Assembly (NCBI GenBank): GCA_951230915.1
Contig: OX579638.1
Location: 15,890,696 to 15,954,695 of the forward strand
Direction: 5' to 3'
Source: Antitrichia curtipendula
Taxonomy: Eukaryota; Streptophyta; Bryopsida; Hypnales; Leucodontaceae
DNA length: 64,000 nucleotides
Below, piece by piece: positions 23,150 to 34,327 of this stretch; within the stretch, counting starts at the first letter, position 1, and every line of letters starts with the position of its first letter. The notes below the pieces were generated by a model. It did not search any database, was not told where the DNA came from, and was given only the letters and a program-made list of their open reading frames with translations. Made by a program: the position numbers and the translations under genes.

Positions 23150-24835
23150 TATCATCAATCTTCTTATACCAACCTAATTTTGTTTTGTTTGAATATTATA
23201 GTGAAATCTTTGGAATCAAGCGTCCCCTGGTCACATTTTTGGTATTGTCAGAAAGCCCTCGACAAAGAGAGGTGCAGGACTTTGTTTCATGGCGTTCCAA
23301 CTCATGAAAGAAAAAATATTGAATTTCAACATTTTAAATTTTTTTTTAAATTTTTTTATTTTTATTATATTATACTATAGCAATAACATATGGCACACTA
23401 GTACATTTGATGATTGCCCATGGCCACTTCCACCAACTCTTTTGGCAACCTTCCCAACTCCAAAAAAGACAAACTTACCTTAGATAAGATCATTCTCTAG
23501 GAATCCATCCATTTTAGATAGGTTGTTTGTTCTATTTTGTTTGTTACAGTGAAATCTCTTGGACCAAGAATCTTCCACAAGCATTCTTAGTACCATTAGA
23601 AAGCTCTCTGCAAGGAGGGGTGCATGGGCTTTGTTTCATGGCATTTGGACACATAGTATGAAAGTTATTGAATTTCAAAGTTTTTTTAAATAAAAAATTA
23701 TAGGAAATTATTTTTACTTTTGTTTTGGCTATGGCAACAGCACAAGGCACACTAGTATTAAGCATATTTCCTTTTGTTATTTTTATTTTTATAATTCTTT
23801 CAAAATTTGAAAAAATAATCTCAATTAACAATTGGAAAGAAATGCAAATTACATGGCAATATGTTATGTTAACTAGATTTGCTTTTTTGAATATTTAAAA
23901 CAAAATTTCATTGAAAATTGATATAAACCATTATACCAAAATGATTGAGAAGTTGGTTGGAAGTTGGTTTAAGGATTACCTTGTTGTTATTTGCATCAAT
24001 TATTTTTTGACAAAAATAAGTTTTGTGCTTGAAGGATTCATACCTTAAGTTAGGTTGTTTGTTTTGTTTTGTTTTGTTTGTTATGGTGAGATCTCATGAG
24101 TTATGCGTCCCTCAATTGCATGATTGGTATTGTGAAAAAGCTATGTGTGAGGAGGGATGCACAGGCTTAATTTTGGTGACATTGGGACCTACAATGTGAA
24201 AGTTATTGAATTTTGAAGTTTTTGTAAGTAAGAAAATTTAGAAAATTTAAATTAACTTTTCTTTTGACTATGGCAACAACACAATGCAAATTGGTCTTTA
24301 CCTTAAATTAGATTGTTTGTTTGTTATAGTGAGATCTCTTGGACCGTGAATCCTCCCTACTTGCATTCTTGGTACTATCATAAAACTCTCTGCAAGGAAG
24401 GGTGCACGGAGTTTGTTTTGTGGCATTTGAGCCTACAGTGTGAAAGATATTGAATTTCAAAGTTTTTAGAAAATAAAAAAGTTAAAAATTTACTTTTACT
24501 TTTATTTTTTGGTTGTGGCAACGGCACAAGGCACACTAGTATAAATTAAACCTATTGTATATGGTTATGGCTACATTAGCAATTCTCCATTGCTAATGTG
24601 TCCTTTGCCATTGCCCAACTAAATAAAAGTAAAAATATTTTTCTAATTCTTTAATTCATAATAAATTCAAAATTCAATATCTTTCACACCATAGGCCCAA
24701 ACACCACAAAACAAAAGTTGTGCATCCCTCCTTGAAGCGAGCTTTTTGATGTTACCAAGAATGCAATGGAGGATGCATGGTCCTAGAGACCTCACTGTAG
24801 CAACCCAACCAACCTAACTTAACGTATGGATATTT
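23150..24835. repeat. Cluster of ~250-bp repeats (four plus-oriented, one inverted)
   Basis: Each unit begins near TTAGGTTGTTTGTTTTG, continues with GTGA(A/G)ATCTC and a cysteine-like GCATTCTTGGTA block, then GGGTGCA.GG.TTTGTTT, GTGAAAGTTATTGAATTTC, and ends ATGGCAACAGCACAAGGCACACTAGT. Plus-oriented units lie at about 23150-23400, 23500-23755, 24040-24295 and 24296-24545. An inverted partial unit lies at about 24590-24835. A second cluster is at 35590-37130. No coding potential. Origin unknown, possibly an old MITE or satellite-like repeat. Confidence 0.75.
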
Positions 24836-25807
24836 CTTTTTGTAGATTCTAATGTAAGTCTTAAGAAGAATTCTAACTGTGAGTTCTCTGATGCATGTAG
24901 TATTGTGCCTATAAAAGAAACCATGAAATTTGTCCAAGTCAAATATAATTATTTTTTTGTCTTAATTTTCTAAATTTTGTATGATATGAATTTGCACATT
25001 ATTCATTGTAAATATCCCATCACCATAGAATAGAAATATATTTCAAACTTATACTAACTCCTTTTGTTAAAATCACTAATATTTAACTCACAATCAATTT
25101 TATAGAAAATTCTTAACTTTTGGTTTCAAATTTAGATGATAACTATTGAATTAACTTATGTCAATAAATCATTCTTCAAAATTGCATGTTATGATAATGA
25201 CGAATCTTCATGTTTTTGGAAATTTGAACTTCCCAAAGTTCATTATTGCATGTGCAATACATCCATAATCAACAATGCCCATATTATAACACCTACATTT
25301 GAACCCAAAAGCATTATTCTTTCCTAAATATTGATTACCTAAGACATATAAAATCAAAACACAAAAGTCTATGTCAGTTATTGATACACCTAAAGATAAT
25401 ACTTTGAAAATTCATAACTTATTCATATGGTGTTCAAATAATGCATGCAAAAGTGTGTTGGAATTCTCTTTCAATTGCCAGTACACCATAATTAATAATT
25501 AATAATGATAAGTATGCTCTATTGTAATCAATGATGATTATAGATGCGCATACCTACATGATTAATCCTTAAAGAACAATTCCATTTCTAGCAAGGCAAC
25601 CTATAGAATCTTGCATAAAATTTTAGGACATGGGCATGAATAATTGAGAAGGTCAACAACCAAATAAATGAGAAGTCAACCTTGTAAGGCTAGGAAACAA
25701 GCGGAATTTTTGCTCAAATGTTGTTCATTGCTACTCTTTCTACACAAGCATTGTCAATCTCTAGGCTTCACATGATCCAATCTTTGAATCAAACAATCTC
25801 CCTTACG
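24836..25807. other. AT-rich stretch without recognised genes
   Basis: No terminal repeats, coding domain or tandem structure was seen here, apart from weak, short open frames. Confidence 0.5.
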
Positions 25808-26677
25808 TAAGGTAGGCACCCCCCAAATGGCACCTGACCTTAAAGTGCCATCTACAGTTTGTGTACATTTTCAAAATCAGTTATGTACCTATTTGGATGG
25901 AGCACTTTCAGAAACAAACTTTGACCCTTAGTAACTTTTGCATACGGTGTCCAAGTGCCACGTTCTCTAGTGCGTTGGAACTTCCTTTCACTTGCCAACA
26001 ATAATATATGAAAATTTGACCAGTCTAATAGTAGTAACTAGGCTCAGTAGCAAAAAGTGGCGTTTTGGGGTATACCCACCTTATTCCAAGAAATTTGAAA
26101 TGTGTTGCACCAATGCAACATATGTGATCCTTGTGGAAGTACAAATAAGGGAGTATGCTCTTAAAGCAACTTTTTATGAGTTGATTGCATTTGGGGGAAG
26201 CTAAAATGGCTCCTTGAAAAAAAAATCAATCAATTTTCATAGGAAGAAAAATAGAATTGGCATCTAACTCAAGTAACAACGCTAGCATGTGAGCCTAGAA
26301 ATATGAACCTAGAAATATGAGCCTATGAGCCTTGATTCTAGGTATAGTAGGTATCCTACGACCATTGAGGGTGCCTATAATATATGTATCTATAACGTAG
26401 GTATCCTATAACTATAGCAGGTGCCTATGACTTAGGTATCTATAACTATTCTAGGCATCCTAGGCTCAAGATCTTTGATTCACATGCTAGCAACTATGTA
26501 ATTCAATTTGTTTCATATTTTTTGGACCTTTGTGGAATTAGTTTTGAGTTTTTGAAGTTGAAACATGCAATAGTAATAAAAAGTTACCACCTCTTGAAAT
26601 GTACACTATTGGTCCATTGAAGAAAACAAAATATGGTCGCTTTTAAAACAGGGGTGCATTTAGAGCCCCCTACCTTA
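25808..26677. mobile_element. TA-flanked MITE with AGGTAGG ends (870 bp, contains a nested element)
   Basis: TAAGGTAGGCACCCCCC at the left is answered by GGGGGCTCTAAATGCACC-type sequence ending CCCCCTACCTTA at the right, as an inverted repeat. TA is present at both edges. A separate small element (26281-26491) is inserted in it. Non-coding. Confidence 0.7.
26281..26491. mobile_element. Small element with GCTAGCATGTGA ends
   Basis: GCTAGCATGTGA at the left and TCACATGCTAGC at the right are perfect inverted repeats. The 211-bp interior is rich in repeated GGTATC, CTATAAC and GTGCCTAT motifs. A related diverged copy lies at about 61443-61675, with ATGTGAACATAG, GAGCCTAGAAT and GGGCTCACATACTAGC. 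Confidence 0.75.
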
Positions 26678-26786
26678 CAACAAGTCCAATCCAATCTAAT
26701 CAAGAAACCATTGACTCATTTACTGCGTCACCGATTTTGATTATTCCAAACCAGAAATGTCTGAGTGAGGGGTTGTTAATGTCCTC

Positions 26787-27040
26787 TTAACCCCTCACCG
26801 CCCAAAGGGACAGAAAACATGTGTTGCAAACTCTAAAGAACCATGTAATCAAATCTTGAAGATATGAAAATTGGTTGCACTTGTCCGCGATCGCATTCGA
26901 TATATTATTGGTTCACTCAACAAACTTAGAATCATAGCGTTTAATTCATGCAGGCTATAATCTCAAATTCACACCAAATTTATCTTGGCCAAGAGGTGCT
27001 TTGGAGTAGCCCAACCAGACTCTGGGCGGTGAGGGGCTAA
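26787..27040. mobile_element. Small TTAA-type MITE (254 bp)
   Basis: The left end TTAA-CCCCTCACCGCCCAAAG and the right end CTGGGCGGTGAGGGG-CTAA form a 15-bp inverted repeat. The edge is TTAA on the left and CTAA (one change) on the right. The CCCC start resembles the larger TTAA family, although the next bases differ. Confidence 0.75.
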
Positions 27041-28036
27041 TCCCTAAAGATCCAGGGTCTTTTGGAACATCATTGCTTTTGAAGTGTTTTAGGTCTAAAT
27101 GTTAGGGTACATTTGCACCGGGAATTACGAATAAGCGGTTTAGAGAACGTAAAGCAGTCAAACTTCGCGGACTGCAGGAGTGGTGACGCAAGGTCGGTGG
27201 ACCCACTTTTCTGGTCTAATGAGGGTATATCAGAGGAGTGTAATGACCGCAGTGTCCGCACTAGCGTTCGTTAGATGTAATTTTAGAGGACAAGTTACGT
27301 AAGTATGAGGAACTTCTATCGAGGGTTTCACACTGAACGGGTGGAGTGAAAGTGTCTGTTTCCATGAAATTGTTGCCTGCCCCGACTGCGAAGGCTTTCT
27401 TTTGTTTCGCAGCTGCGATTTTTCCATTTCCGCGTGGAATTTCATAGGCTTGTCAATGAGGGGCCATCATCATCGTGCAGCTGTAGAATTCACTATTCTC
27501 CACTTCTAAGAGCGCATTACTGAACGTCACCTCAGAGTACGGTTGTTTATTCCCCGCTGCTGGTGCGGAAGAGGAGCGTGCCGATGGATGTTATTGAAGC
27601 ATCGCAGTGGTGACGACTTCGCAAAACTATGAGGTACGTGTTTCTGTACTATCTGTCATTTCATTTTTAATGTCCTACGTGTACAAATTCTGGTCACGCA
27701 AAGGAACTCATCCGTGCCATAGTTGCTTACTTCTTCCGTTGAAAAGTTCAGTCCCTGTTTGTCTGTCTGGGGAGGGCTCACTTCCACATTTCATTCACAG
27801 GGTTTTGAAGCCATAACGTCCGCTTTGCATGAGGGTTCGATTAGTCTCCCTGCCCACCTTCTCCTCTTCCTTTTTTGTATTGTGCTACTTTTAAGTTTTT
27901 TTGGTTCATGCCCCCCTTCATACTGACCTTCGCCTGGGTGTGTAGTGCAGTGCCATTTCACGAAGTTCAACTGATTTAATTTCGGACTCCCCTTCATCAA
28001 GTCATCTGTTTCGCTTGTACTCTCTTTTTTGGAGCC

Positions 28037-29386
28037 ATGGATGTTCTCGACAGTCCACTTGAAATTGTTTCTCTCGGCATGGTAATTATGATGATGCTCC
28101 TCAATTCCCATCGTGCACTTGAGCTCTCGACATGCGACCTAGACGACAACAAAGGCTCCATAGATTTGAATTTCTTTCTGGCAATCGCAAATCATGGAGC
28201 ACTTGATCAGGAAACCGTCTCTCGAGCTGCACTGAATCACTGGAGACTGTGGACCAGTTTAACTGCCATGGATGACGAGCTTGGGTATTGGGTGAAGCCG
28301 AGGTCTACAACGTGGTTCACAAAATTCCTACTCCAGGAATACGATGATGAACGCTGGATCAAGTTCTTCAGAATGAGCAAGCGCTCTGTTCTTTCTTTGA
28401 CATCTCTGCTTGCACCAGCTATTTGAAGAAGGGATACTAATTACCGCCAAGCGGTTCCTGTCACAATGCGTGTCGCATGCACTCTCTTCAAGATTTGTCA
28501 GGGATGTAGCCTCCTCATTTGCAGTGAGCTTTTCGCAGTGGGACACAGCACTGTGTCCATCATGCTCCGAGACGTCATCAACGCCATCAATGTCGTCCTA
28601 CGAAATGAAATCAAGTGGCCCTCTGCTGACAGAATTCCAACAACAACGTTAGACTTTGAGCGACTTTGCGGACTTCCTGGTGTACTAGGGGCCATAGACG
28701 GAACCCATTTCAGTATTGTGAAACCAAGGGTGTGCTCCACGGACTACTACTACTTCAAAACCGGAGGATTCTCAATGCAGTGCCAAGCTGTGGTAGACTC
28801 TTCTAAGCGATTCCTTGACATGCACGTTGGAATGCCGGGCTCCACAAATGACGACAGAGTTCTTCGTTGTTCCTCCTTGTTTCATCGCGGGCAACGACAC
28901 ATTCTGTGGGACAGCCACCACAATTTTCATGGTTACCCACCATACTTGCTTGGTGACACTGGATACCCGTTGCTGCCATGGTTGATGGTTCCCCATCGAC
29001 GACAAGGGAACCTTGGCGTTGCGGCACGGCTTTTCAACCGAAGGCTCAGTAAAGGAAGGGCACTCGTTGAAAACGCTTTCACACAACTCAAGGTCACGTT
29101 CAAAAAACTCCATCGCAAATCCGATTTGCATGTCACTTTTCTCCCGGACGTGGTCATAGCCTGCGGAATTCTCCATAATTTGCTTCTCCAGCAGTCGCAT
29201 GAAGACGTGGAAGCTCTCCTCGAAGTGCTTCGAAGCAAAGGACTGCAGGACAACCAGAACTTGCCCCACGACGTTCCTGCAGACGAAGAAGAAGGACATG
29301 ACGATCTTCCGGATGCGGAGAGGAGCGAGGAAAAACGCTCAAATCTTCGGGGTTTTCTTTCCCTACAACGCATTGTGCCTTTCTGA
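28037..29386 (+). pseudogene. PIF/Harbinger (HARBI1-like) DDE transposase with one in-frame stop (E2)
   Basis: 450 codons run from an ATG at 28037 to TGA at 29384, with one premature TGA at codon 130 (28424-28426). The reading frame is otherwise continuous across it, and the protein aligns with the E3 copy without a gap there. The DDE_Tnp_4 catalytic triad is present: Asp221 in GAIDGTHFS, Asp272 in GMPGSTNDDRVL and Glu345 in LVENAFTQLK. Other family landmarks are KTGGFSMQCQAVVD, GDTGYPLLPWLMVP and the C-terminal LSLQR. In the superfamily this nuclease excises and inserts the element at TWA sites and needs the Myb-like partner for nuclear entry. The region 5' of the ATG (27105-28036) should hold promoter and leader. 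The stop could come from CGA by methyl-cytosine deamination. A sequencing error cannot be excluded. Confidence 0.92.
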
Positions 29387-30111
29387 TTCATTGAGTGCCT
29401 ATGGTGATTTTCAAAATAATTGCACAGTGCACTATCAATTTCTCATGCACGTACTAATTCATGTTCTCATTAGGAGTGACGTACTTTGTTTCAGTTACGG
29501 GAAAATACTTGTCATTTGTTAATGCATGATTTACGACAATAATTCATGAACTGTGCCGTGTGCATGCGTGATTCCTATTGTTTTCATAAATGTCTTTGTC
29601 GACCTCTGTCCATTTCCTCATCGGTGTTGTAGCAGTAGATATATCTACTTATATAAGACTGAAGTACAGAAAGTTTTGCTTTATTTCAATTCACATGCTT
29701 CTCATACAGATGGTCATATTCATATTGCAGGAAAAAGAGGAAAACCAGAACGAAATGCGTTAGCACAGTAGGTAACTACAGCGGATGTCAATGTACATGA
29801 ACCCGCTCCGATGGAAGTAGCGGCTAAATATTCTAGGAACGCTACATGTCTGAATATCCCATCGTATTCACATGCGGAAAACAGTACTGTACATGACAAA
29901 CTTGGAGCGTAAAAAAATATGTACAACTTCCGGAACTGCTGCACTGGAGTCACAATTTTGTCGCAGCTTGAGAGGTGGGTGACGCTCACGATGTAGGCGC
30001 TCCTGGGGTTTCCTCATGGCCTTCTTCGTCAATTGCAGCAGAAGACGGAAAGAACGTACCAGGGCGCATTTTGAAAGGTGGAAGGCGGTCACCCACAAAG
30101 CGATCCTCCGG

Positions 30112-31722
30112 CTAGTTGGAATGGAACACACTAGCACATCTGTCAAGGCCGACAGCTAGAACATTAGTTAAGTCCGTTAAACATTTCACGACATCACCTT
30201 GTTTTTGAATGGACAATTTTGCGTTATCATTTGTCAGTCTCGCATTCTCGTGGAGGCGGGAATCTCTGTCACGCTGGTACTCCATTTGGTCACCGAACAG
30301 TTTCTGTTGGACGTCTAGTTTACTTCTCTCCAACTCACGAGTGGCACCAGCCATGTCACGCATCTGCTCGGCCATTGCATTGCCGGCTGCACGAGTGGCC
30401 TCTGCGATGATCGAGTGGCCGGACAAACTCTTCCGACGAACTACGGTGTTCGCAGGCCTCCGGCCTCCGGCGTTGTCACCGATGTCGGAAGAGCTCAAGA
30501 AGACAGGCATTGAAGCAGCTGGAATGGAGTTCGTCGGTGCAGGAGTAGGAAAGGGACAGCCAATGTTATCAAAGAAACCCATGCTCGCTTTGTGAGCCTT
30601 ACTCCCAGCCATGCACATTGGCGATTGTGTCGAGTCACTCACGTAGTCGGACTCAGCAGTAGCAGTGGGAACGCCCATGAGGTTGTCACTTTCTTCAGCA
30701 CGGTCAACGTTGTCAGCACTCATCTGCGGAGTCTTATAATGGAAGTCATCCACAGACTGCAAGTCACGTTTGTGCGGCGGCCTCATAGATGGTCTGTTCC
30801 CGTACCAATCGTCGATGGGGTAGAAGAGGTCCTTGTGAAAAGACTTCGGTAGCCCTTCCGCTCGGCGTCCAGAGGTTGGGAGATCCCAGAATGAGAGGTC
30901 GTCATTGCCAGTACGCCTCATGAAGTCTGAAATGCGTTTGTATTCAGGAATCATCTGACTCCACTTACTTTTGCAAGCAACTGCATCACGATTGCAAGGA
31001 GACAAATCAGCTTTCATGACCATCGCACTTATTTTCAGCCACTTCCGGGAGTCCGGGACCATGAGCTGCCGATTGTTAGCAGCTTCCAACTCTTGCACAT
31101 ACAGATCTTGTTTCGCCTCTATGAGTGCCGCAATCTCCTACGGACTCCAGTTCGGTTGTCGCTCCTTCCGGGCTTTCTTTGAAGGGTTCGTGACGTCGAC
31201 GGTAGTAGTTGCTGTAGGTGATCGACGTGTGAGCACTTCATCAGGAGGACGGGCAGGAGAATTCCGGAGGACGGTGCCGATGGTTGCTGCACAATTGAAG
31301 AAGAGGACATGAGGTCGTTGCTAGTCAGTCACGGAATGTGGACGCTAGACACGTAATCAACTACCACGACTGCATACAATCACATTGCAATCGTGATCCA
31401 GGAAGATGGACAGTGACACGGATTGCCGACATCATGGTCAATAATCACCTTCGCTGGCCGGTGAAGCGGGATACATCGTCGGAGGCGTCCGAGGAATTCG
31501 AGGAGTACCTGCGCAGAAAACAACAAGCCAGAATACGGTCAGTCACGTATAATTTAGGAATGTTATCAGAAATCAAGAAGGCACGAAGCATTCTCACAGT
31601 GAAAAACGTGGCATGCACGAATCACATGAAATGAAGTAACAACCGCATAACTTACTGCCACTAGCACGTGCGTTTGCAGGAGGTCGTCTGCCATCTGATC
31701 CAAGTGTCACGCGTTTGTCCAT
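30112..31722 (-). pseudogene. Myb/SANT-like Harbinger partner protein with one in-frame stop (E2)
   Basis: Two exons are inferred on the minus strand. Exon 1 is 31722-31656 (ATG, 22 codons plus one base, donor GGCA/GTAAGT). Exon 2 is 31286-30112 (acceptor TTGTGCAG/CAACC, stop TAG). The trihelix-like Myb domain has three spaced tryptophans (PNW, RKW, CKSKW) and runs from about NWSP to PEYKRISDFM. It is broken by one TAG at 31138-31140, between P and E of the first helix. A long acidic, serine-rich middle follows. Then comes RRKSLSGHSIIAEATRAAG and a charged coiled-coil-like C-terminus (ELERSKLDVQQKL, YQRDRDSRLHEN). In Harbinger elements this protein binds near the ends and assists the transposase. 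The GTG at 31098 is not a credible start, because homology continues upstream of it. Confidence 0.85.
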
Positions 31723-32420
31723 CTCCAGTGCTACGAGTCAGAGGATAGAATCGACAGAGGCATAAACGGAAATTAAACTGCAACAAATCAAGGATCTGAA
31801 AATCAGTAATGACACTGCCAAGGGGACAGTACGACTGGGAACTCAGTAAAAACTCAATTCAATCGAACAACTACGCACTGTCTTCACATTGAGATCAGTC
31901 TTCGTCTACCACTGTGGAATGCAAGTTTAACAGTGAACTGATTGATTTTTATTCATCGCAGAGAACTCGGTAGCCGCCGAAATTCAATGTTCATGGAATT
32001 GCAGTACGACTGCATGACCTGCATGGCATGGCCAAAAACTTGTCCTCTTCATGAGCAGTACTTATTTTTAATATAATTTTATGTTAGGCCATCGTGTTAA
32101 CTTAATCGGCCTCTGAGACACCAATTAAGTATCACCAGTACTACGTTCGCCATATCTACGTTTCCAGAAGTTCTCTATGTTTTTTATACTCCGATGCCCA
32201 ACGACGGTGTCATGAATTACAGTTGCCTGGCTTGGTACGTACCACCGCTTTTCTGCCCTGCCAGCTGCGCAACACGTAGGCTCTGTGGACCCAAAGGAAC
32301 ACTGGTGTGGACACCACCTTCTACAGTGCTTTCTATCTCCTCCATAATGGCTCCCCAGCAGCGCGGTGCGAACGTACCCTTACTAAAGTATAGAAACCTC
32401 AACTATACAATCTTGTAGTG

Positions 32421-32895
32421 TAAGGTAAAGCAACCCATTGTGGTCGAATGACCCATATTGGACACCTAGGGAATGACCCCATCATGATTTTTTCACATTT
32501 TTAGATTTTGGCTTCAATGCATGTCTTACATGACACTAATGGAGTGATTAGTGACTTCATTAGGAACTTCCAATTTTTTAGTGAGAATTCATAGTAAGAA
32601 TTGACTTTCTAGGCCTTCCTTGGTAGGAAATACTACGACTCCTTTAGGTGAACAAAATAAGCATGATGGATTCAGATTTTGTTGGTTCTAAGGTAGTCTA
32701 CAGACTCTTTGGGGCCATGCTGAATTGAGCACTTCAAAAATTCATAGCAAATTCATACTTTGTCAGAAAAACATAATTTCAATTGCTCTCACTATTTCTC
32801 ACACTTTGCACTATTGTGGGAAAAAAATTAAAAAATTTCAGCAACCACATGATGTCGAACTCCTATTTCATACCACAATGGGTTGTTTTACCTTA
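32421..32895. mobile_element. TA-flanked MITE with AGGTAAAGCAACCC ends
   Basis: TAAGGTAAAGCAACCCATTG at the left and CAATGGGTTGTTTTACCTTA at the right are inverted repeats with one difference over 20 bases. The 475-bp interior is AT-rich and non-coding. It lies 41 bp outside the right end of E2. Confidence 0.85.
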
Positions 32896-33142
32896 CATCT
32901 TGGATTGATATGAAAAAATTAACATACATACTGAAAGAGAGAGCGCACATTGCCCCCAACATTTTTTTTTTGAATTCAGACATCCGATGCAAAAGTTGCA
33001 GGACTTTGAATTGAACTTCCAGACTATTTGAGGACACTTTGGTCCCCTTAGGATGCTTAGGGGTTAAGGATTAAAAAAGAAAGGAATTATAAGATTGTCC
33101 ATGTCTTGCTCAATACAATAGACGCGCGTGTGTAACTTAGTG

Positions 33143-33471
33143 TAAGGTAGAAGGCTTGAGAATAGTTCGGGCATTAAGAACCATCCACATGTAAAATGTA
33201 CATGATTTATACATGTTGTTTTTTCATAGCCTTCACTGATGTACAAACAATGTACATTTCAGGGGTGGATGATTTTGGAGCCCTATGCCAGTTCAACTTC
33301 AAAATTTCAAAACTAATTTCAAAAAGCTCAAAAAAAATGAAACAACTTAGGTTAGATGCCAAATCCATTTCTCTTTCAAGGAAAATTTACTGAAAAATAT
33401 TTCAAGAAGTTTCGCCTTCCCAAAATTCAGTTTCAGCTCTTAGGTGGGCGATTTCTGGACTTGTTACCTTA
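33143..33471. mobile_element. TA-flanked MITE with AGGTA ends, diverged copy
   Basis: The left end TAAGGTAGAAGGC and the right end TTGTTACCTTA are weak inverted repeats. Interior blocks (TGTACATTTCAGG, TTCAAAATTTCAAAACTAATTTC, GGTTAGATGCCAA) are shared with 33565-33860 and 52664-53076, marking it as an older member of that family. Confidence 0.7.
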
Positions 33472-33564
33472 GTGTGAAGTATAAAACAAGACGTGAAAGG
33501 GATCCTTGATGACAAGAGAAGCATTGCCCAGTCGTATTCCCATCGTCATGCTAAAGACTATGAT

Positions 33565-33860
33565 TAAGGTAGGGGGTTGTAAAAGCAACCTGTCTCTAAA
33601 AGCGATCTGGTAGATTTTGCCTCTAACATGTACCAGAAGTGTACATTTCAGGAGGGGGTCGCTTTTAGAAACCACTATTTTTCAACTTCAAAAATTCATA
33701 ACTAATTCCATGAAGGTCCAAAAAATATGAAACCACTTGGGTTAGATGCCAATTCCATTTTTCTTACCATGAAAATTTACTGTAAATTGCTTTAAAGAGT
33801 TTAGCTTCCCCCAAAGGCAAATCAGCTGGTAAAGGGTCGCTTTTACAGCCCCCTACCTTA
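33565..33860. mobile_element. TA-flanked MITE, young copy (296 bp)
   Basis: The ends are TAAGGTAGGGGGTTGTAAAA and TTTTACAGCCCCCTACCTTA. The interior is nearly the same as 54361-54655, including CTCTAAAAGCGATCTGGTAG and GGGTCGCTTTTAGAAACCAC. Non-coding. The close match of the two copies suggests late movement of this family. Confidence 0.85.
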
Positions 33861-34327
33861 ATCAAAGAAAGGATGTGAGTTTGGAGAACATCTCAATCTC
33901 TCTTTACTCTTGAGTGCAGATGGAGTCATGAACAAGTTCAATCACTCCACGTAACTTAATGAGTATTACAAGGCATGGTGATAGTCTCACTCTATAAGTA
34001 TTCAAACCACTCCATTGATAGGGATTTGATATTACAAAATGGACTAGAAAACGCTCGAGAGCCGGGAGGCTCAAGAGCTTCATGGGGATGTCTATCATGT
34101 ACTAGATATTAATGTCAAGCCTAATATTTCATCAGAAACGTTCAATTATGTACTTTTTGCAAATCTAAGGGGATAGAAAGAGGGTCTGTGTTATGAGTTA
34201 TAACGCCTTTCTGACTATCCAATGGAATGGTGACAAATCTACTTTGAAAATCGGATGTGGCGCTATATTCTTGGAATCTTCTTCTACGAATAATGTAGTA
34301 ATTGAGTGGAGTTTAGTATGTTCAAAA
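33861..34327. other. Stretch without recognised genes
   Basis: No domain, repeat end or RNA gene could be supported here. Confidence 0.5.

Larger units (their letters stand above)
27105..32379. mobile_element. PIF/Harbinger transposon E2 (5,275 bp)
   Basis: The terminal inverted repeats are GGGTACATTTGCACCG at the left and CGGTGCGAACGTACCC at the right. The flanking 3-bp duplication TTA is at 27102-27104 and 32380-32382, as expected for the PIF/Harbinger superfamily. It carries the standard gene pair in convergent order: transposase (28037-29386, plus) and Myb-like partner (30112-31722, minus). It is richer in GC than the AT-rich DNA on both sides. Both genes have one in-frame stop, so the copy should not be autonomous as it stands. 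Confidence 0.92.

Noticed and set aside
28424..28426. Alternative genetic code or stop reassignment, because transposase and partner genes carry isolated in-frame stops.
   Set aside because: All three stop codons appear inside the E2 and E3 genes at different sites, while the epimerase has none inside and ends normally with TGA. Ordinary inactivation explains it.
28498..29391. Several long minus-strand frames opposite the E2 transposase.
   Set aside because: They are shadows of the coding strand, without domains, and the plus frame contains the full DDE pattern.
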